A stretch of DNA of 64,000 bases, from positions 33,073 through 97,072 of the forward strand of contig NZ_LNCI01000015.1 of the NCBI RefSeq assembly GCF_001509585.1. The letters run 5' to 3'. Shown here one piece after another: positions 32,976-41,937 of the stretch (its first letter is position 1; each line of letters starts with the position of its first letter). This stretch comes from Tropicimonas marinistellae (lineage in GTDB: Bacteria; Pseudomonadota; Alphaproteobacteria; Rhodobacterales; Rhodobacteraceae). Made by a program: the position numbers and the translations under genes. A model generated the notes under the pieces. It worked only from the letters and a program-made list of their open reading frames with translations. It was not told where the DNA came from and searched no databases.

Positions 32976-34657
32976 GTATTCCCCAACACGGTGGCCTTCG
33001 CGTGTATGACATGCTGGCGAGAGCCTTCCGCCAGGAAGGCGTGGACACTTGTTTTGCGCTTCTTGGCGATGCGAACATGCACTGGGGCACCCGTCTGGCG
33101 GAGACTGGATGCCGAATGATCTATGTCCGGCACGAGCATTGTGCCGTGGTCTCGGCGATGGCTTATGCGCGCAAGACGGGCGGCGTTGGCGTTGCGACCG
33201 TCACCTGCGGGCCGGGTCTCACGCAGTTGATGACAGCCCTGCCTGCGGCCGTCCGGGCTAGTCTGCCTCTTGTCGTCTTTGCCGGCGAGGCACCGCTCGG
33301 CGCCGGCTGGTACAATCAAGCCATCGACCAGGGGCCGCTGGTCACGGCAACGGGCGCGGCCTATCACACGTTGCATCACCCGCCGCGAATGCCGGTTGCC
33401 GTTCGCGACGCCTTTCTTCAGGCACGGCAGGAACGGCGCCCGATCGTTCTCGGTGTTCCCTTCGATTTGCAGGCGCTGCCATGGACCGGCCCGATGGATT
33501 TGCCGGCCCCGTCCGGGACCCTGCTTCCTGCGGTAGCCCCGATGGCGGCAAACCCGGATGACGTGACGCGTGCCGCCGACGTGATCCAAGGTGCCGGGCG
33601 GGTCGTCGTCATGGCGGGCATGGGCGCCGTCGAGGCGGGCGCCGGCCCCGCCTGTAAGGCACTTGCCGAACAATGTGATGGGTTGCTTGCGACGACCCTG
33701 CCAGCGCGCGGTCTCTTTTGCGACGATCCGTTCTCGCTCGGCGTTGCGGGCGGGTTCTCCTCCGAAATTGCCCGGGAATGCCTGGCCGATGCTGATCTGG
33801 TAATTGCCGTCGGCTGTTCGCTGGCGAGGCACAATTCCGACAACGGGAACCTGTGGTCGAAAGCACGCCTCCTGCAGGTGGATGTTTCGCCCGTTTCGGT
33901 CAGCCAGGGACGGATCGCGGCGGACGCGCATCTGCGAGCGGATGCTCGCCTCGGCGTGGAGGCCTTGATTGAACGCGTCCCGCATCGTCCTCCAAAGTGG
34001 CGCACGGTCCACCTTCGCGACCGCATCGCGACCCAACCGCCCGACAGTCACCCGTTCGAGATCGAACCTGACCGGCATGACCCGCGCGCCGTGGTTGCCG
34101 CGCTCGAATCCAGCCTTCCCATGGATTGGGAACTGGTCAATTCCTCCGGCCACTGCTCGTTTTTCTTCGCCCACATGCCATCGCGGCCCAATGACCGGTT
34201 CCTGACGATCCGTGAGTTTGGCGCCATCGGGAATGGTATTTCCTTTGCCATGGGCGTTGCGGCGGCGCGTCCGGACCGACCGGTTGTCCTGTTTGATGGC
34301 GATGGCAGCCTGTTGATGCACGTGCAGGAACTGGAGACGATCAGGCGGCATGGCCTGAAGATACTGATCGTGGTGATGAATGACGGCGCATATGGGTCGG
34401 AAATCCACAAGCTGCGCGCCGAGGGGCTGAGCGATTCCGGAGCCGTCTTCGGCCACACTGACCTTGCATCTATCTCACGAGGCTTCGGAGTCGTCGGAGA
34501 GACGCTCCACGATCTCGCTCAAATTCCCCGATTGCAGGAGACCTTTCGAACGGAGGAAGGCGCGGCGGTCTGGGACATCCCGGTGTCGGATCGCGTCGTT
34601 TCGCCCGTCATTCGTCGCGCCCATCCGCAACTTGTCCAACCCAAGAGCACGAGGTGA
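32972..34657 (+). CDS. Thiamine-diphosphate-dependent enzyme, acetolactate synthase-like
   Basis: 561 residues from ATG 32972, overlapping the upstream stop by four bases. The pyrimidine domain carries the cofactor-activating Glu55 in 'VRHEHCAVVSAMAYAR'. A middle domain follows (~195-330). The PP domain has 'FDGDGSLLMHVQELETIRRHGLKILIVVMNDGAYG' (GDG near residue 443), the ThDP-Mg site. It is likely a 2-oxoacid decarboxylase or carboligase rather than a biosynthetic acetolactate synthase, given its catabolic neighbours and the absence of a small subunit gene. Confidence 0.88.
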   Translation: MSIPQHGGLRVYDMLARAFRQEGVDTCFALLGDANMHWGTRLAETGCRMIYVRHEHCAVVSAMAYARKTGGVGVATVTCGPGLTQLMTALPAAVRASLPLVVFAGEAPLGAGWYNQAIDQGPLVTATGAAYHTLHHPPRMPVAVRDAFLQARQERRPIVLGVPFDLQALPWTGPMDLPAPSGTLLPAVAPMAANPDDVTRAADVIQGAGRVVVMAGMGAVEAGAGPACKALAEQCDGLLATTLPARGLFCDDPFSLGVAGGFSSEIARECLADADLVIAVGCSLARHNSDNGNLWSKARLLQVDVSPVSVSQGRIAADAHLRADARLGVEALIERVPHRPPKWRTVHLRDRIATQPPDSHPFEIEPDRHDPRAVVAALESSLPMDWELVNSSGHCSFFFAHMPSRPNDRFLTIREFGAIGNGISFAMGVAAARPDRPVVLFDGDGSLLMHVQELETIRRHGLKILIVVMNDGAYGSEIHKLRAEGLSDSGAVFGHTDLASISRGFGVVGETLHDLAQIPRLQETFRTEEGAAVWDIPVSDRVVSPVIRRAHPQLVQPKSTR

Positions 34658-34689
34658 ATTCGGTGCCAACGGCGCCCACGAGAGTTGAA

Positions 34690-35595
34690 TCAATCGGAAA
34701 CAAGGCTCCGGCCGATCATTTCGAGCATCCGCTGGCCCGGCCCCGAAACCGGCATGCCCCGGCGGGTCAGGACGCCGAGGGTGCGCGTCATCTCGACGTC
34801 GCTGAATCGTCGAGTGACAAGCGTGTCCCACGCCAGCCTGGCCGTAATCTCGGGCAAGATCGTCAGCGCCGCGCCCGCGGCCACAAGGCTCATGGCCATC
34901 GCGGGGTTCTGCACCTCGTAGCGCCAGTCTATCTCGTCCCGAACGTCGCCAAGCGAACGATCGACCAATTGCCGGTTGGCGGATTGGGTGGAAATCCTTG
35001 CGAAGGTCTGCCCTGCAAGGTCCCGGCGGGTGACACTGGCTTTCCGAGCCAGAGGGTGCTTGTGCGGAATGAGCAGAACATACCGCTCCCGGCAAAGCAC
35101 CTCTATGTGCAGGTCGCTTCGCTGGGCAGCGATCAACGAGATTCCGAACTCGACCTCCCCTTCTTCGACGAGGTTGTAGATCCCGGAAATGGGTTGATCA
35201 TGGAGTTTGACCGCGATTTCCGGAAACTCCGCCGAGAATTGCGGAAGAATCGCAGGGAGATGCGAGTAGGCGACCGTCGGAACACAGGCGAAGGACAACA
35301 ACTTCTGTTGCGCCCGACCTCTGTTGCGCAGGGATTCGTAGGCGTCGGACAACCGGCTCAGATCCCGCCGCACCTGCGGCAGAAGATCCTGTGCGTCCCT
35401 GGTCAGCGACAATTCGCGGGTTGTCCGGACAAGAAGCTGGACGCCAAGATTCGCTTCCAGTTTCCGGATGCGATGACTGAGGGCCGTTTGGGTCAGGTTG
35501 AGATAGGTCGCCGCGTTCTTGAAACTGCCGAGTTCGGCGATTGCCACGAAGGCTTCGAGCCCAAGGTAGTCGGTTCGCAATTCGAGATCTCCCAC
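34690..35595 (-). CDS. LysR-type regulator
   Basis: 301 residues from GTG 35595. A TTG at 35580 preceded by GGGAG is an alternative start. The N-terminal HTH is 'LGSFKNAATYLNLTQTALSHRIRKLEANLGVQLL' (residues ~22-55), followed by a standard LysR effector domain. It converges on the TPP/PrpF/TTT operon and diverges from the universal-stress-protein operon at 35745; a palindromic region lies between. It could control either side. Confidence 0.9.
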   Translation of the reverse strand: MGDLELRTDYLGLEAFVAIAELGSFKNAATYLNLTQTALSHRIRKLEANLGVQLLVRTTRELSLTRDAQDLLPQVRRDLSRLSDAYESLRNRGRAQQKLLSFACVPTVAYSHLPAILPQFSAEFPEIAVKLHDQPISGIYNLVEEGEVEFGISLIAAQRSDLHIEVLCRERYVLLIPHKHPLARKASVTRRDLAGQTFARISTQSANRQLVDRSLGDVRDEIDWRYEVQNPAMAMSLVAAGAALTILPEITARLAWDTLVTRRFSDVEMTRTLGVLTRRGMPVSGPGQRMLEMIGRSLVSD

Positions 35596-35630
35596 GGCGG
35601 ATATTGGTATGAACGTAATTCACGAATGGG

Positions 35631-35654
35631 ATGTATACATGATTTTCGATCATG
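35631..35654. promoter_or_regulatory. Palindromes in the LysR/Usp divergent promoter
   Basis: ATGTATACAT (35631-35640) is a perfect 10-bp palindrome. It overlaps CATGAT-TTTCG-ATCATG (35638-35654), a perfect 6-bp inverted repeat with a 5-nt spacer. The position between divergent lysR and usp starts makes a LysR operator likely. Confidence 0.5.
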
Positions 35655-35744
35655 TTGCTATTGCTCCATCGGTGCTATCGGGAAAACGCCTTCAACGCGT
35701 AATGTTGATCCGCCAGTGAGCCTCCCTCGCCAAAGGACGCTGCA

Positions 35745-36566
35745 ATGACCCTCCGAACCATACTCGTTGGCTATAATGGCACGCTCGCATCCCGGAACGC
35801 CCTTACATGCGCCGCGTATCTCGCCAAGCGGCACGCGGCGCATATCAAGGTTCTTCTCGCCCATGCGGCGAATGAAGACTACGCGTTCGAGGGCCGCTGG
35901 ATACCGGAGACCGCACGCAACATCATCCGGCGGGCCAACGCCGAGACCATCGCGCAGATTGAAACCGCCTATGCCGCGCAGGTGACTGAATTGGACCTCG
36001 GGGACAGGGTCACGTTTCAGGCCGTGCAGGGGAAGGTCGATGACGTTCTGTGCAGGATGTCTCGGGCACATGACCTCCTTGTTCTTGGGGAACCTCTGGG
36101 CGAGGGGGTTGATCCACATGTGCAATTGCATCCCGACCAGATTGCTTTGCGCAGCGGGCGGCCGATCCTGATCGTTCCGGGAAGTGCCGAGTCATTTTTC
36201 CGAAACGGGAATGCGGCCGTCACCTGGGACGGAAAACGCGCCGCTGCACGCGCGCTGTCGGATGCGATCCAGATCCTCGGGATCGGATACCGAGTGACCC
36301 TGCTCACGGGCGGCGGCGCTGAATTGCCCGTGTCGACAGCGGAAACGCTTTCATTTCTTGCGCGCCACGGTCTGGAGGGAGATCACATCCACCTTCCGGG
36401 AGAGGCTGGCATCGCCTCCGAAATCCTTGGCTGGTGCGACGCGCACAGGCCAGACCTGTTGGTCATGGGTGCCTATGAACATTCGAAGTTCCGCGTGGAA
36501 CTGGTCGGCGGGGTGACATCGGCCGTGATCGGTTCGGCACGACTGCCTGTGCTGATGTCGCATTGA
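35745..36566 (+). CDS. Universal stress protein, two tandem Usp domains
   Basis: 273 residues. Domain 1 (~1-150) starts 'RTILVGYNGTLASRNALTCAAYLAKRH' and ends 'SGRPILIVPG'. Domain 2 (~155-273) contains 'LLVMGAYEHSKFRVELVGGVTSAVIGSARLPVLMSH', close to the ATP-binding G-x2-G-x9-G pattern but with Glu/Lys changes, so nucleotide binding is uncertain. AAAGGA lies upstream of ATG 35745. It is the first gene of a plus-strand run with the hydroxyacid dehydrogenase (17-bp gap), so it may be a metabolic sensor rather than a general stress protein. Confidence 0.85.
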   Translation: MTLRTILVGYNGTLASRNALTCAAYLAKRHAAHIKVLLAHAANEDYAFEGRWIPETARNIIRRANAETIAQIETAYAAQVTELDLGDRVTFQAVQGKVDDVLCRMSRAHDLLVLGEPLGEGVDPHVQLHPDQIALRSGRPILIVPGSAESFFRNGNAAVTWDGKRAAARALSDAIQILGIGYRVTLLTGGGAELPVSTAETLSFLARHGLEGDHIHLPGEAGIASEILGWCDAHRPDLLVMGAYEHSKFRVELVGGVTSAVIGSARLPVLMSH

Positions 36567-36583
36567 TCGAAGGGATTGAGAGA

Positions 36584-37558
36584 ATGAAGGTTCACATTCT
36601 GGACGACTGGTTCGACACGCTTCGCGGGCTGTCGTGTTTTTCGAAGCTCGACCGGCACGATGTCACGGTCTGGACGGATCATATTTCCGATCCGGCCATT
36701 CTGGCCGAGCGGCTGCAGGAGGCCGAGGCGCTGGTTCTGTTTCGGGAACGTACCGCGATATCCGCGGAACTTCTGGAGCGCCTGCCCAATCTCAAGTTGA
36801 TCAGTCAGCGAAGCGCGTATCCCCATATCGATGTGCCGGCCTGCACGCGAAACGGTGTCCTGGTCTGTTCGAACATGAAGGCCGACGGACCCAATTTCGC
36901 GGCGGCGGAACTGACTCTTGCGCTGATACTGGCAAGCTTCCGGCAGCTCCCACAACAGGTCCAGTCCCTTAAGTCCGGCAACTGGATGTCCGGCGTTGGA
37001 CGCAGTCTGAGGGGCCGGACAATCGGCCTGTACGGCTATGGGCGAATTGCCCGGGCAGTCGCCGGATATGCCGATTCACTCGGCATGCGCGTGATCTGGT
37101 GGGCGTCAAAAGACGGGCGGGCGCAGGCGCGGGCCGATGGTGCCAGCGTCGCGGCGAACCGGGAGGCTTTCTTTGCCGAACCCGATATCGTGAGCCTGCA
37201 TCTGAGACTCAAGCCGGGGACCCGGGGCATTGTCACCGCGGAGGATCTCGCCCGGATGCGGCCGGATGCATTGTTGGTCAATACATCGCGGTCAGGGTTG
37301 ATGGGGCCGGGCGTTCTGGAAAAGGCGCTTGAGCTTGGCCGGCCTGGGTTTGCTGCGATTGATGTCTTCGATGAGGAACCGCTGCTCGATCCGTCCCATC
37401 CCCTCCTGAACCGATCCAACGTGCTGGCAACACCCCACATCGGTTATGTCACAGAGGACGAATTCGAGGTCCAGTTCTCCGATATTTTCGACCAGGTGGA
37501 GGCATTCGCGTCCGGTGAACCGATCAACGTGATCAACCCGGAGACCATTGATCGATGA
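36584..37558 (+). CDS. D-2-hydroxyacid dehydrogenase (NAD-dependent)
   Basis: 324 residues from ATG 36584; a TTG at 36563 overlaps the usp stop and is less likely. The Rossmann motif 'GLYGYGRIARAVAGYADSLGM' (~residues 147-167) is a GxGxxA-type loop. The catalytic set is present: Arg in 'VNTSRSG', Glu in 'DVFDEEPL', His in 'TPHIGYV'. The family reduces 2-oxoacids or oxidises D-2-hydroxyacids such as glycerate, lactate or phosphoglycerate. It has no ACT domain, so it is not a full-length SerA. Substrate is not assignable. Confidence 0.9.
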   Translation: MKVHILDDWFDTLRGLSCFSKLDRHDVTVWTDHISDPAILAERLQEAEALVLFRERTAISAELLERLPNLKLISQRSAYPHIDVPACTRNGVLVCSNMKADGPNFAAAELTLALILASFRQLPQQVQSLKSGNWMSGVGRSLRGRTIGLYGYGRIARAVAGYADSLGMRVIWWASKDGRAQARADGASVAANREAFFAEPDIVSLHLRLKPGTRGIVTAEDLARMRPDALLVNTSRSGLMGPGVLEKALELGRPGFAAIDVFDEEPLLDPSHPLLNRSNVLATPHIGYVTEDEFEVQFSDIFDQVEAFASGEPINVINPETIDR

Positions 37559-37732
37559 GGGCGTGTCGCGGCCTGTCCGGTCATGGGCATGGGGGCTAAC
37601 CCCATGGTCCGAAACGCTTACGAGACGAAGGCGAAGGGCAATCCTGGCTGGCGGGGTGAAGCGGTTAGGCAAGCTGAGGGAACGGACACTCTGGCAGCGC
37701 CGACCCTGCTGCACGTGCGCATATCAGGTTTT

Positions 37733-37760
37733 CTTATACACGCATTGATATTTCGTTTTT
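37733..37760 (+). promoter_or_regulatory. Catabolic promoter element, copy 1
   Basis: CTTATA-CAC-GCAT-TGAT-ATTTCGT followed by TTTT. It lies in the 264-bp gap between 37558 and 37823, about 90 bp before the binding-fold gene. It shares CWTATA-N3-GCAT-N4-ATTTCGT with 43812 and 62971. The rest of the gap holds no gene. ATATCA/TGATAT arms (37721, 37745) surround part of it. Confidence 0.6.
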
Positions 37761-37822
37761 CGCCGAAGCCGCCGACGTGAACTACCGTCGCAACCGACGG
37801 AAACGGAGCAACCGCTACGAAC

Positions 37823-38725
37823 ATGGCGCAACGGGCAGGGCATATCGTTTGCATCACCAAGAACGGGACCAACCCTGCCTATGAGGGCGCCCGGATCGGT
37901 GCTCGCAGGGTGGCTGCGGCGGCGGGCTACGGGATGACATCGCTCTATCCGACCCAGCCGGACGACGCCGTGGAACAATCGGCGCTGCTGGCCGAGGCGC
38001 TACGAATGAACCCGGATGCGATCATGCTTGCAGCGGCGGATCCCGCGGCTCTGGACCCGGTGCTTGCCGATGTGCAGGAAGCCGGGCTGCCGGTGATTTC
38101 CTTCGTCAGTCGGTCAGCGGCGATCGCGCCTGCCTGTTTCGTGACCTCCGATAATGGCGCGCTGGCGGAGACGATTGGTGCGCATCTCATAGCCGAGATC
38201 GGAGGCGAAGGCCGTGTCGCGATCATTGAGGGCAATCCTGCCTCCGAAACCAGTGCGCCGCGCACGGAGGGGTTTCTGAAGGCCATTTCCGCCGCACCGG
38301 GCATCGAGCTCGCGGCGCAGGCGGTGGGCTATTACCAGCGCGCCGACGCGGAAGCGGCAATGGAAAAGATCCTTGCCAACCAAGCGCATCTGGATGGCGC
38401 GATGGTTGCGAATGATTTCATGGCGCTTGGCGTCATTGAAGCAATCCGAAGGGCTGGCAGGTCCATGCCTGTGGTGAGTGTCAATGCGATGCCTCAAGCG
38501 ATTTCGGCACTGTTGTCGGGGGCGCTTCTGGCGACTGCCGCCTTCGACGCGATGAAGATCGCCTGCGCCGGGACGTTGGCGACAATCCGGTTGCTCGAGG
38601 GAAAACAGATCCCGCGCGAGATCATTCTGCCGGTTGAAATCGTCACCGCGGAGAACTGCGCGGACTGGAACCGGGACTACAACGACCGCCCACTACCGAC
38701 CTGGGAGGAGGTCGCCACGGGTTGA
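37823..38725 (+). CDS. Sugar-binding-fold (Peripla_BP_4) protein without signal peptide
   Basis: 300 residues. 'HIVCITKNGTNPAYEGARIGARRVAAAAGYGM', 'EQSALLAEALRMNPDAIMLAAADPAALDPVLADVQEAGLPVISF' and 'GAMVANDFMALGVIEAIRRAGR' are typical of RbsB-like binding proteins. The chain begins directly with the first beta strand, and an in-frame stop (TGA) lies shortly upstream, so no signal peptide is encoded. No LacI-type HTH and no ABC genes accompany it. It may act in the cytoplasm as a ligand sensor or carrier for the TAXI-TRAP cluster that follows after 37 bp. Confidence 0.8.
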   Translation: MAQRAGHIVCITKNGTNPAYEGARIGARRVAAAAGYGMTSLYPTQPDDAVEQSALLAEALRMNPDAIMLAAADPAALDPVLADVQEAGLPVISFVSRSAAIAPACFVTSDNGALAETIGAHLIAEIGGEGRVAIIEGNPASETSAPRTEGFLKAISAAPGIELAAQAVGYYQRADAEAAMEKILANQAHLDGAMVANDFMALGVIEAIRRAGRSMPVVSVNAMPQAISALLSGALLATAAFDAMKIACAGTLATIRLLEGKQIPREIILPVEIVTAENCADWNRDYNDRPLPTWEEVATG

Positions 38726-38762
38726 AGGACAAGAACGGAACACGAAAGGGGAGGACAAGACC

Positions 38763-39773
38763 ATGAAATTTCGTAGAAAGCTCGCAGCCGGAGCGATGGC
38801 GCTCGTGATGGCGACAGCGGCCCAAGCACAGGATACACGCGATTTCCTGATCTCGACGGCTGGGACGGGCGGTTCATTCTACCCGGTCGGCGTCGGCATC
38901 GCGACACTGGTAAAGCTCAAGCTCGGCACCCGTCCGGAAAACAAGATCAACCTCTCCGCGCTGACCTCGCAGGGCTCGTATGACAACGTCAACATCCTGT
39001 CCGACGGACGGGCGGACTTCGGTATCATCCAGTCGCTGATGACCGATTTCGGCTATCATGGGACCGGCGACTTCGAAGGTACGCCCAAGGAGAACCTACG
39101 CGCGGTCTCGGCGCTGATGTTCAACACCAACCAGTTCATCACCTTCAACGAGAACGCTCCGACCGGCTCGATCAGTGATATCCTTGCCATGGAAGGCGAC
39201 AAGGTCGTGCTGGGGGCGAAGAATTCCGGCGGGCTGCTGGAATACCGTATGTTCATCCAGAAGCTCGGCGCGCCCGTGGGCGAGGGCTTCTTCGAGGAAA
39301 GCTACATGGGTTTCCGCCAGCGGGCAGAGGCGCTCATCAATGGCAATCTCGACGGGATCAACCTGACCTCGGGTGTGCCCAATTCCTCGGTCACGCTGGC
39401 GCTGTCGAGCCTGGAGGGCAAGGTCAAGCTGCTCGGATTCACACCCGAGGAGATCGCGAAGGTCACCGATGGCACGGTCTGGGGTCCCTACACGATTCCG
39501 GCGGGAACCTATCCGGGACAGGGTGAGGACGTGGCGACGGTCGCGCAACCGAACCTGCTGGTCGCCGGTGCCGATGTGCCGGAAGACGTGGTCTATGAAG
39601 TTGTGAAGACCATGTATGAGAACCTGCCGTTCCTGCGCAGCGTGCATGGCTCCCTCAACGATCTGAACACGGAGAACGCCCTGAAGGGGATCACCGTTCC
39701 GCTGCATCCGGGAGCCATCCGATACTATGAGGAAATCGGCATCGAGGTGCCGGACGCCATGAAACCAGCCTGA
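38763..39773 (+). CDS. TAXI-family TRAP solute-binding protein
   Basis: 336 residues from ATG 38763 (GGGAGGA upstream). Sec signal peptide ~1-22 ('KLAAGAMALVMATAAQAQ'). The mature N-terminus 'FLISTAGTGGSFYPVGVGIATLVK' is the TAXI signature, and later 'GSYDNVNILSDGRADFGIIQS' and 'GIEVPDAMKPA' fit. TAXI proteins feed a fused TRAP permease, which is the next gene (19-bp gap). Ligands of characterised members are mostly carboxylates. Confidence 0.92.
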   Translation: MKFRRKLAAGAMALVMATAAQAQDTRDFLISTAGTGGSFYPVGVGIATLVKLKLGTRPENKINLSALTSQGSYDNVNILSDGRADFGIIQSLMTDFGYHGTGDFEGTPKENLRAVSALMFNTNQFITFNENAPTGSISDILAMEGDKVVLGAKNSGGLLEYRMFIQKLGAPVGEGFFEESYMGFRQRAEALINGNLDGINLTSGVPNSSVTLALSSLEGKVKLLGFTPEEIAKVTDGTVWGPYTIPAGTYPGQGEDVATVAQPNLLVAGADVPEDVVYEVVKTMYENLPFLRSVHGSLNDLNTENALKGITVPLHPGAIRYYEEIGIEVPDAMKPA

Positions 39774-39792
39774 TACGGGGCGGGCAGAGCCG

Positions 39793-41937
39793 GTGGCGAC
39801 AGTGAAACGGACAATAGCACCCGGCGGCGGGGAGGGCGCGACATCTGGCACTCCCCGCGCGCTCGCAGGTTTCACGGCCGGCGCGGCACTGGTGACCGCC
39901 GCCGTCCATCTCTACTACAACTCAATCGGGTTGATCTCTGAGCTGAGCTTCGCGGCGCTGCATTTCGGGTTCTTTGGCCTGATCTGTGCGCTGATCTACC
40001 CGATCCACCCGGCGCGCGAACACAGCCGGCTTCTGTTCGCGCTGGACGCGGTGCTCGGCATCGCGGCGCTCGGGTGCGGGTTGTATTTCCTCGTCGCGGA
40101 GGATGCCTACTGGGCGCGTGGCGGGAAGATGGAGGGGGCGGACATCTACGTCGCACTGCTCTCGATCCTTCTCGCGCTCGAACTGCTCCGGCGCGTGATG
40201 GGCATCTTCATTCCCATTCTGATCCTCGTGGCGCTGAGCTATGCCGCTTTCTGGGGCCAACACATTTCAGGCGTCTTCCGTTTTCCCGGTATCTCTGTCG
40301 AGGAGTTGATCGCGCGATCCTATTTCGTCGATCTCGGGCTCTTCGGCGACATTGCCCAGATCTCGATGACCTATGTTTTCATGTTCGTGCTCTTCGGCAG
40401 TTTCCTCGTCAAATCCGGCGCCTCGGAATTCATCATCGATCTGTCGCGCGCGCTGGCCCGGCGCGCCATCGGCGGGTCGGGGATCGTTGCCGTTCTTGGC
40501 TCGGCAATGATGGGCTCGATCTCGGGCGCGGCAGTTGCAAACATCGCGACAACCGGTGTCGTGACAATCCCGCTGATGAAACGCTCTGGCTACCGGCCGA
40601 CCTTCGCCGCCGCGGTCGAAACCGCCGCCTCCACCGGGGGCCCGCTGCTGCCGCCGATCATGGGCGCGGGCGCCTTCGTCATGGCCAGCTACACGCAGAT
40701 TTCATATCTCACCATCGCCGCGATGGCCCTGCTGCCGGCGATCCTCTACTTTCTGTCAGTGATCTACCTGATCCGGATGCAGGCGCTGAAAGACGGGCTG
40801 GTGGATTTCGAAGACGAGGATGCGCGCCCGATCCTCGCCGTGCTGCGCGAGGGCGGGCTGACGCTCGCCCCCGTCGTCATGCTGATCGTGCTTCTCGTGG
40901 TGGGCTATACAGCCACCTATGCCGCTGCGGGCGCGATCATTGCGACCATTGCCTTCTCCTGGCTGACGCCGAACCGGATGGGGCTGCGCGCGGTGATGGA
41001 CGCCACCATCACCGGGGTCCGGAACGCCACGCCGACCGCCATCCTTCTGATCTCCATCGGCCTGCTGGTGGGCGTTCTCGGCACGACGGGTTTTGGGCCG
41101 ACCTTCTCGCTGATGATCATCGACTGGTCGGGAGGAAACCTGCTGCTGATGCTCCTCCTGATCACAATGGTTTCGCTCCTGCTCGGCATGGGGCTTCCGG
41201 TGACGGCGGCCTATATCGTGCTGGCGACGATCTCCGCGCCGTCGCTGGCGGATCTGATCACCACTTCGAACATGGTCGAGGCGCTGACGAGCGGCGCCGT
41301 GCCCGAGAGCGTGACGATGATGCTTACGCTGGTCGATCCCGAGATCGGGACGAAGATCGCCGCAGGGCTCGGCCCGGCCGAGGCGCGGGAACTGCTCGCC
41401 AGCCTGCCGGTGGAGTTGCGCGCGGCATTGCGGCCGGAGATGCTGGACCAGGAGGTGATTCTGGCCTCGCTGCTCGCGGCGCATATGATCATCTTCTGGG
41501 TTTCGCAGGACAGCAACGTGACGCCGCCGGTCTGCCTGCCAGCCTTCGTGGCGGCGGCAATCGCCCATAGCCCGCCAATGGCAACGGGGTTCGCCGCCTT
41601 CCGGCTCTGTAAGGCGCTCTACATCATCCCTCTGCTCTTCGCCTTCACGCCAATCTTGAGCGGGGACTGGGGCGAGATGCTGACAGTCTTCGTACCGGCG
41701 GTCTTTGGCCTGCACGCGTTGAGCGCGGCGATGATGGGTATGTTGGAAAGGCCGCTGGGCCCGTTCGGGCGGCTGGTGGCAGTAGGATTCGGGGTTGTGT
41801 TGCTTTGGCCGCTCGCCGCTATTCTGAAGCTGCCCGTGCTACTGGCCTATGTCGTTTGGGTCGGACAGGATTGGCGTTTGCGGCGCGCATCGACAGGACT
41901 TCCGCGTCAACCATCGCCAAGCGCGGTGGAAACGTGA
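39793..41937 (+). CDS. TRAP permease, fused small and large subunits (4TM/12TM)
   Basis: 714 residues from GTG 39793. An N-terminal four-helix DctQ-like part (~25-170) is joined to a DctM-like part starting with 'FVMASYTQ'-type segments. 'GSAMMGSISGAAVANIATTGVVTIPLMKRSGY', 'ETAASTGGPLLPPIMGAGAFVMA' and 'GMGLPVTAAYIVLATISAPSL' are TRAP_fused landmarks. It imports the TAXI ligand using an ion gradient. The stop overlaps the next start (GTGA). Confidence 0.93.
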   Translation: MATVKRTIAPGGGEGATSGTPRALAGFTAGAALVTAAVHLYYNSIGLISELSFAALHFGFFGLICALIYPIHPAREHSRLLFALDAVLGIAALGCGLYFLVAEDAYWARGGKMEGADIYVALLSILLALELLRRVMGIFIPILILVALSYAAFWGQHISGVFRFPGISVEELIARSYFVDLGLFGDIAQISMTYVFMFVLFGSFLVKSGASEFIIDLSRALARRAIGGSGIVAVLGSAMMGSISGAAVANIATTGVVTIPLMKRSGYRPTFAAAVETAASTGGPLLPPIMGAGAFVMASYTQISYLTIAAMALLPAILYFLSVIYLIRMQALKDGLVDFEDEDARPILAVLREGGLTLAPVVMLIVLLVVGYTATYAAAGAIIATIAFSWLTPNRMGLRAVMDATITGVRNATPTAILLISIGLLVGVLGTTGFGPTFSLMIIDWSGGNLLLMLLLITMVSLLLGMGLPVTAAYIVLATISAPSLADLITTSNMVEALTSGAVPESVTMMLTLVDPEIGTKIAAGLGPAEARELLASLPVELRAALRPEMLDQEVILASLLAAHMIIFWVSQDSNVTPPVCLPAFVAAAIAHSPPMATGFAAFRLCKALYIIPLLFAFTPILSGDWGEMLTVFVPAVFGLHALSAAMMGMLERPLGPFGRLVAVGFGVVLLWPLAAILKLPVLLAYVVWVGQDWRLRRASTGLPRQPSPSAVET

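Noticed and set aside
32840..34456. 538-codon frame antisense to the ThDP gene
   Set aside because: No recognisable domain; the plus strand has the GDG motif and catalytic Glu in a complete enzyme.
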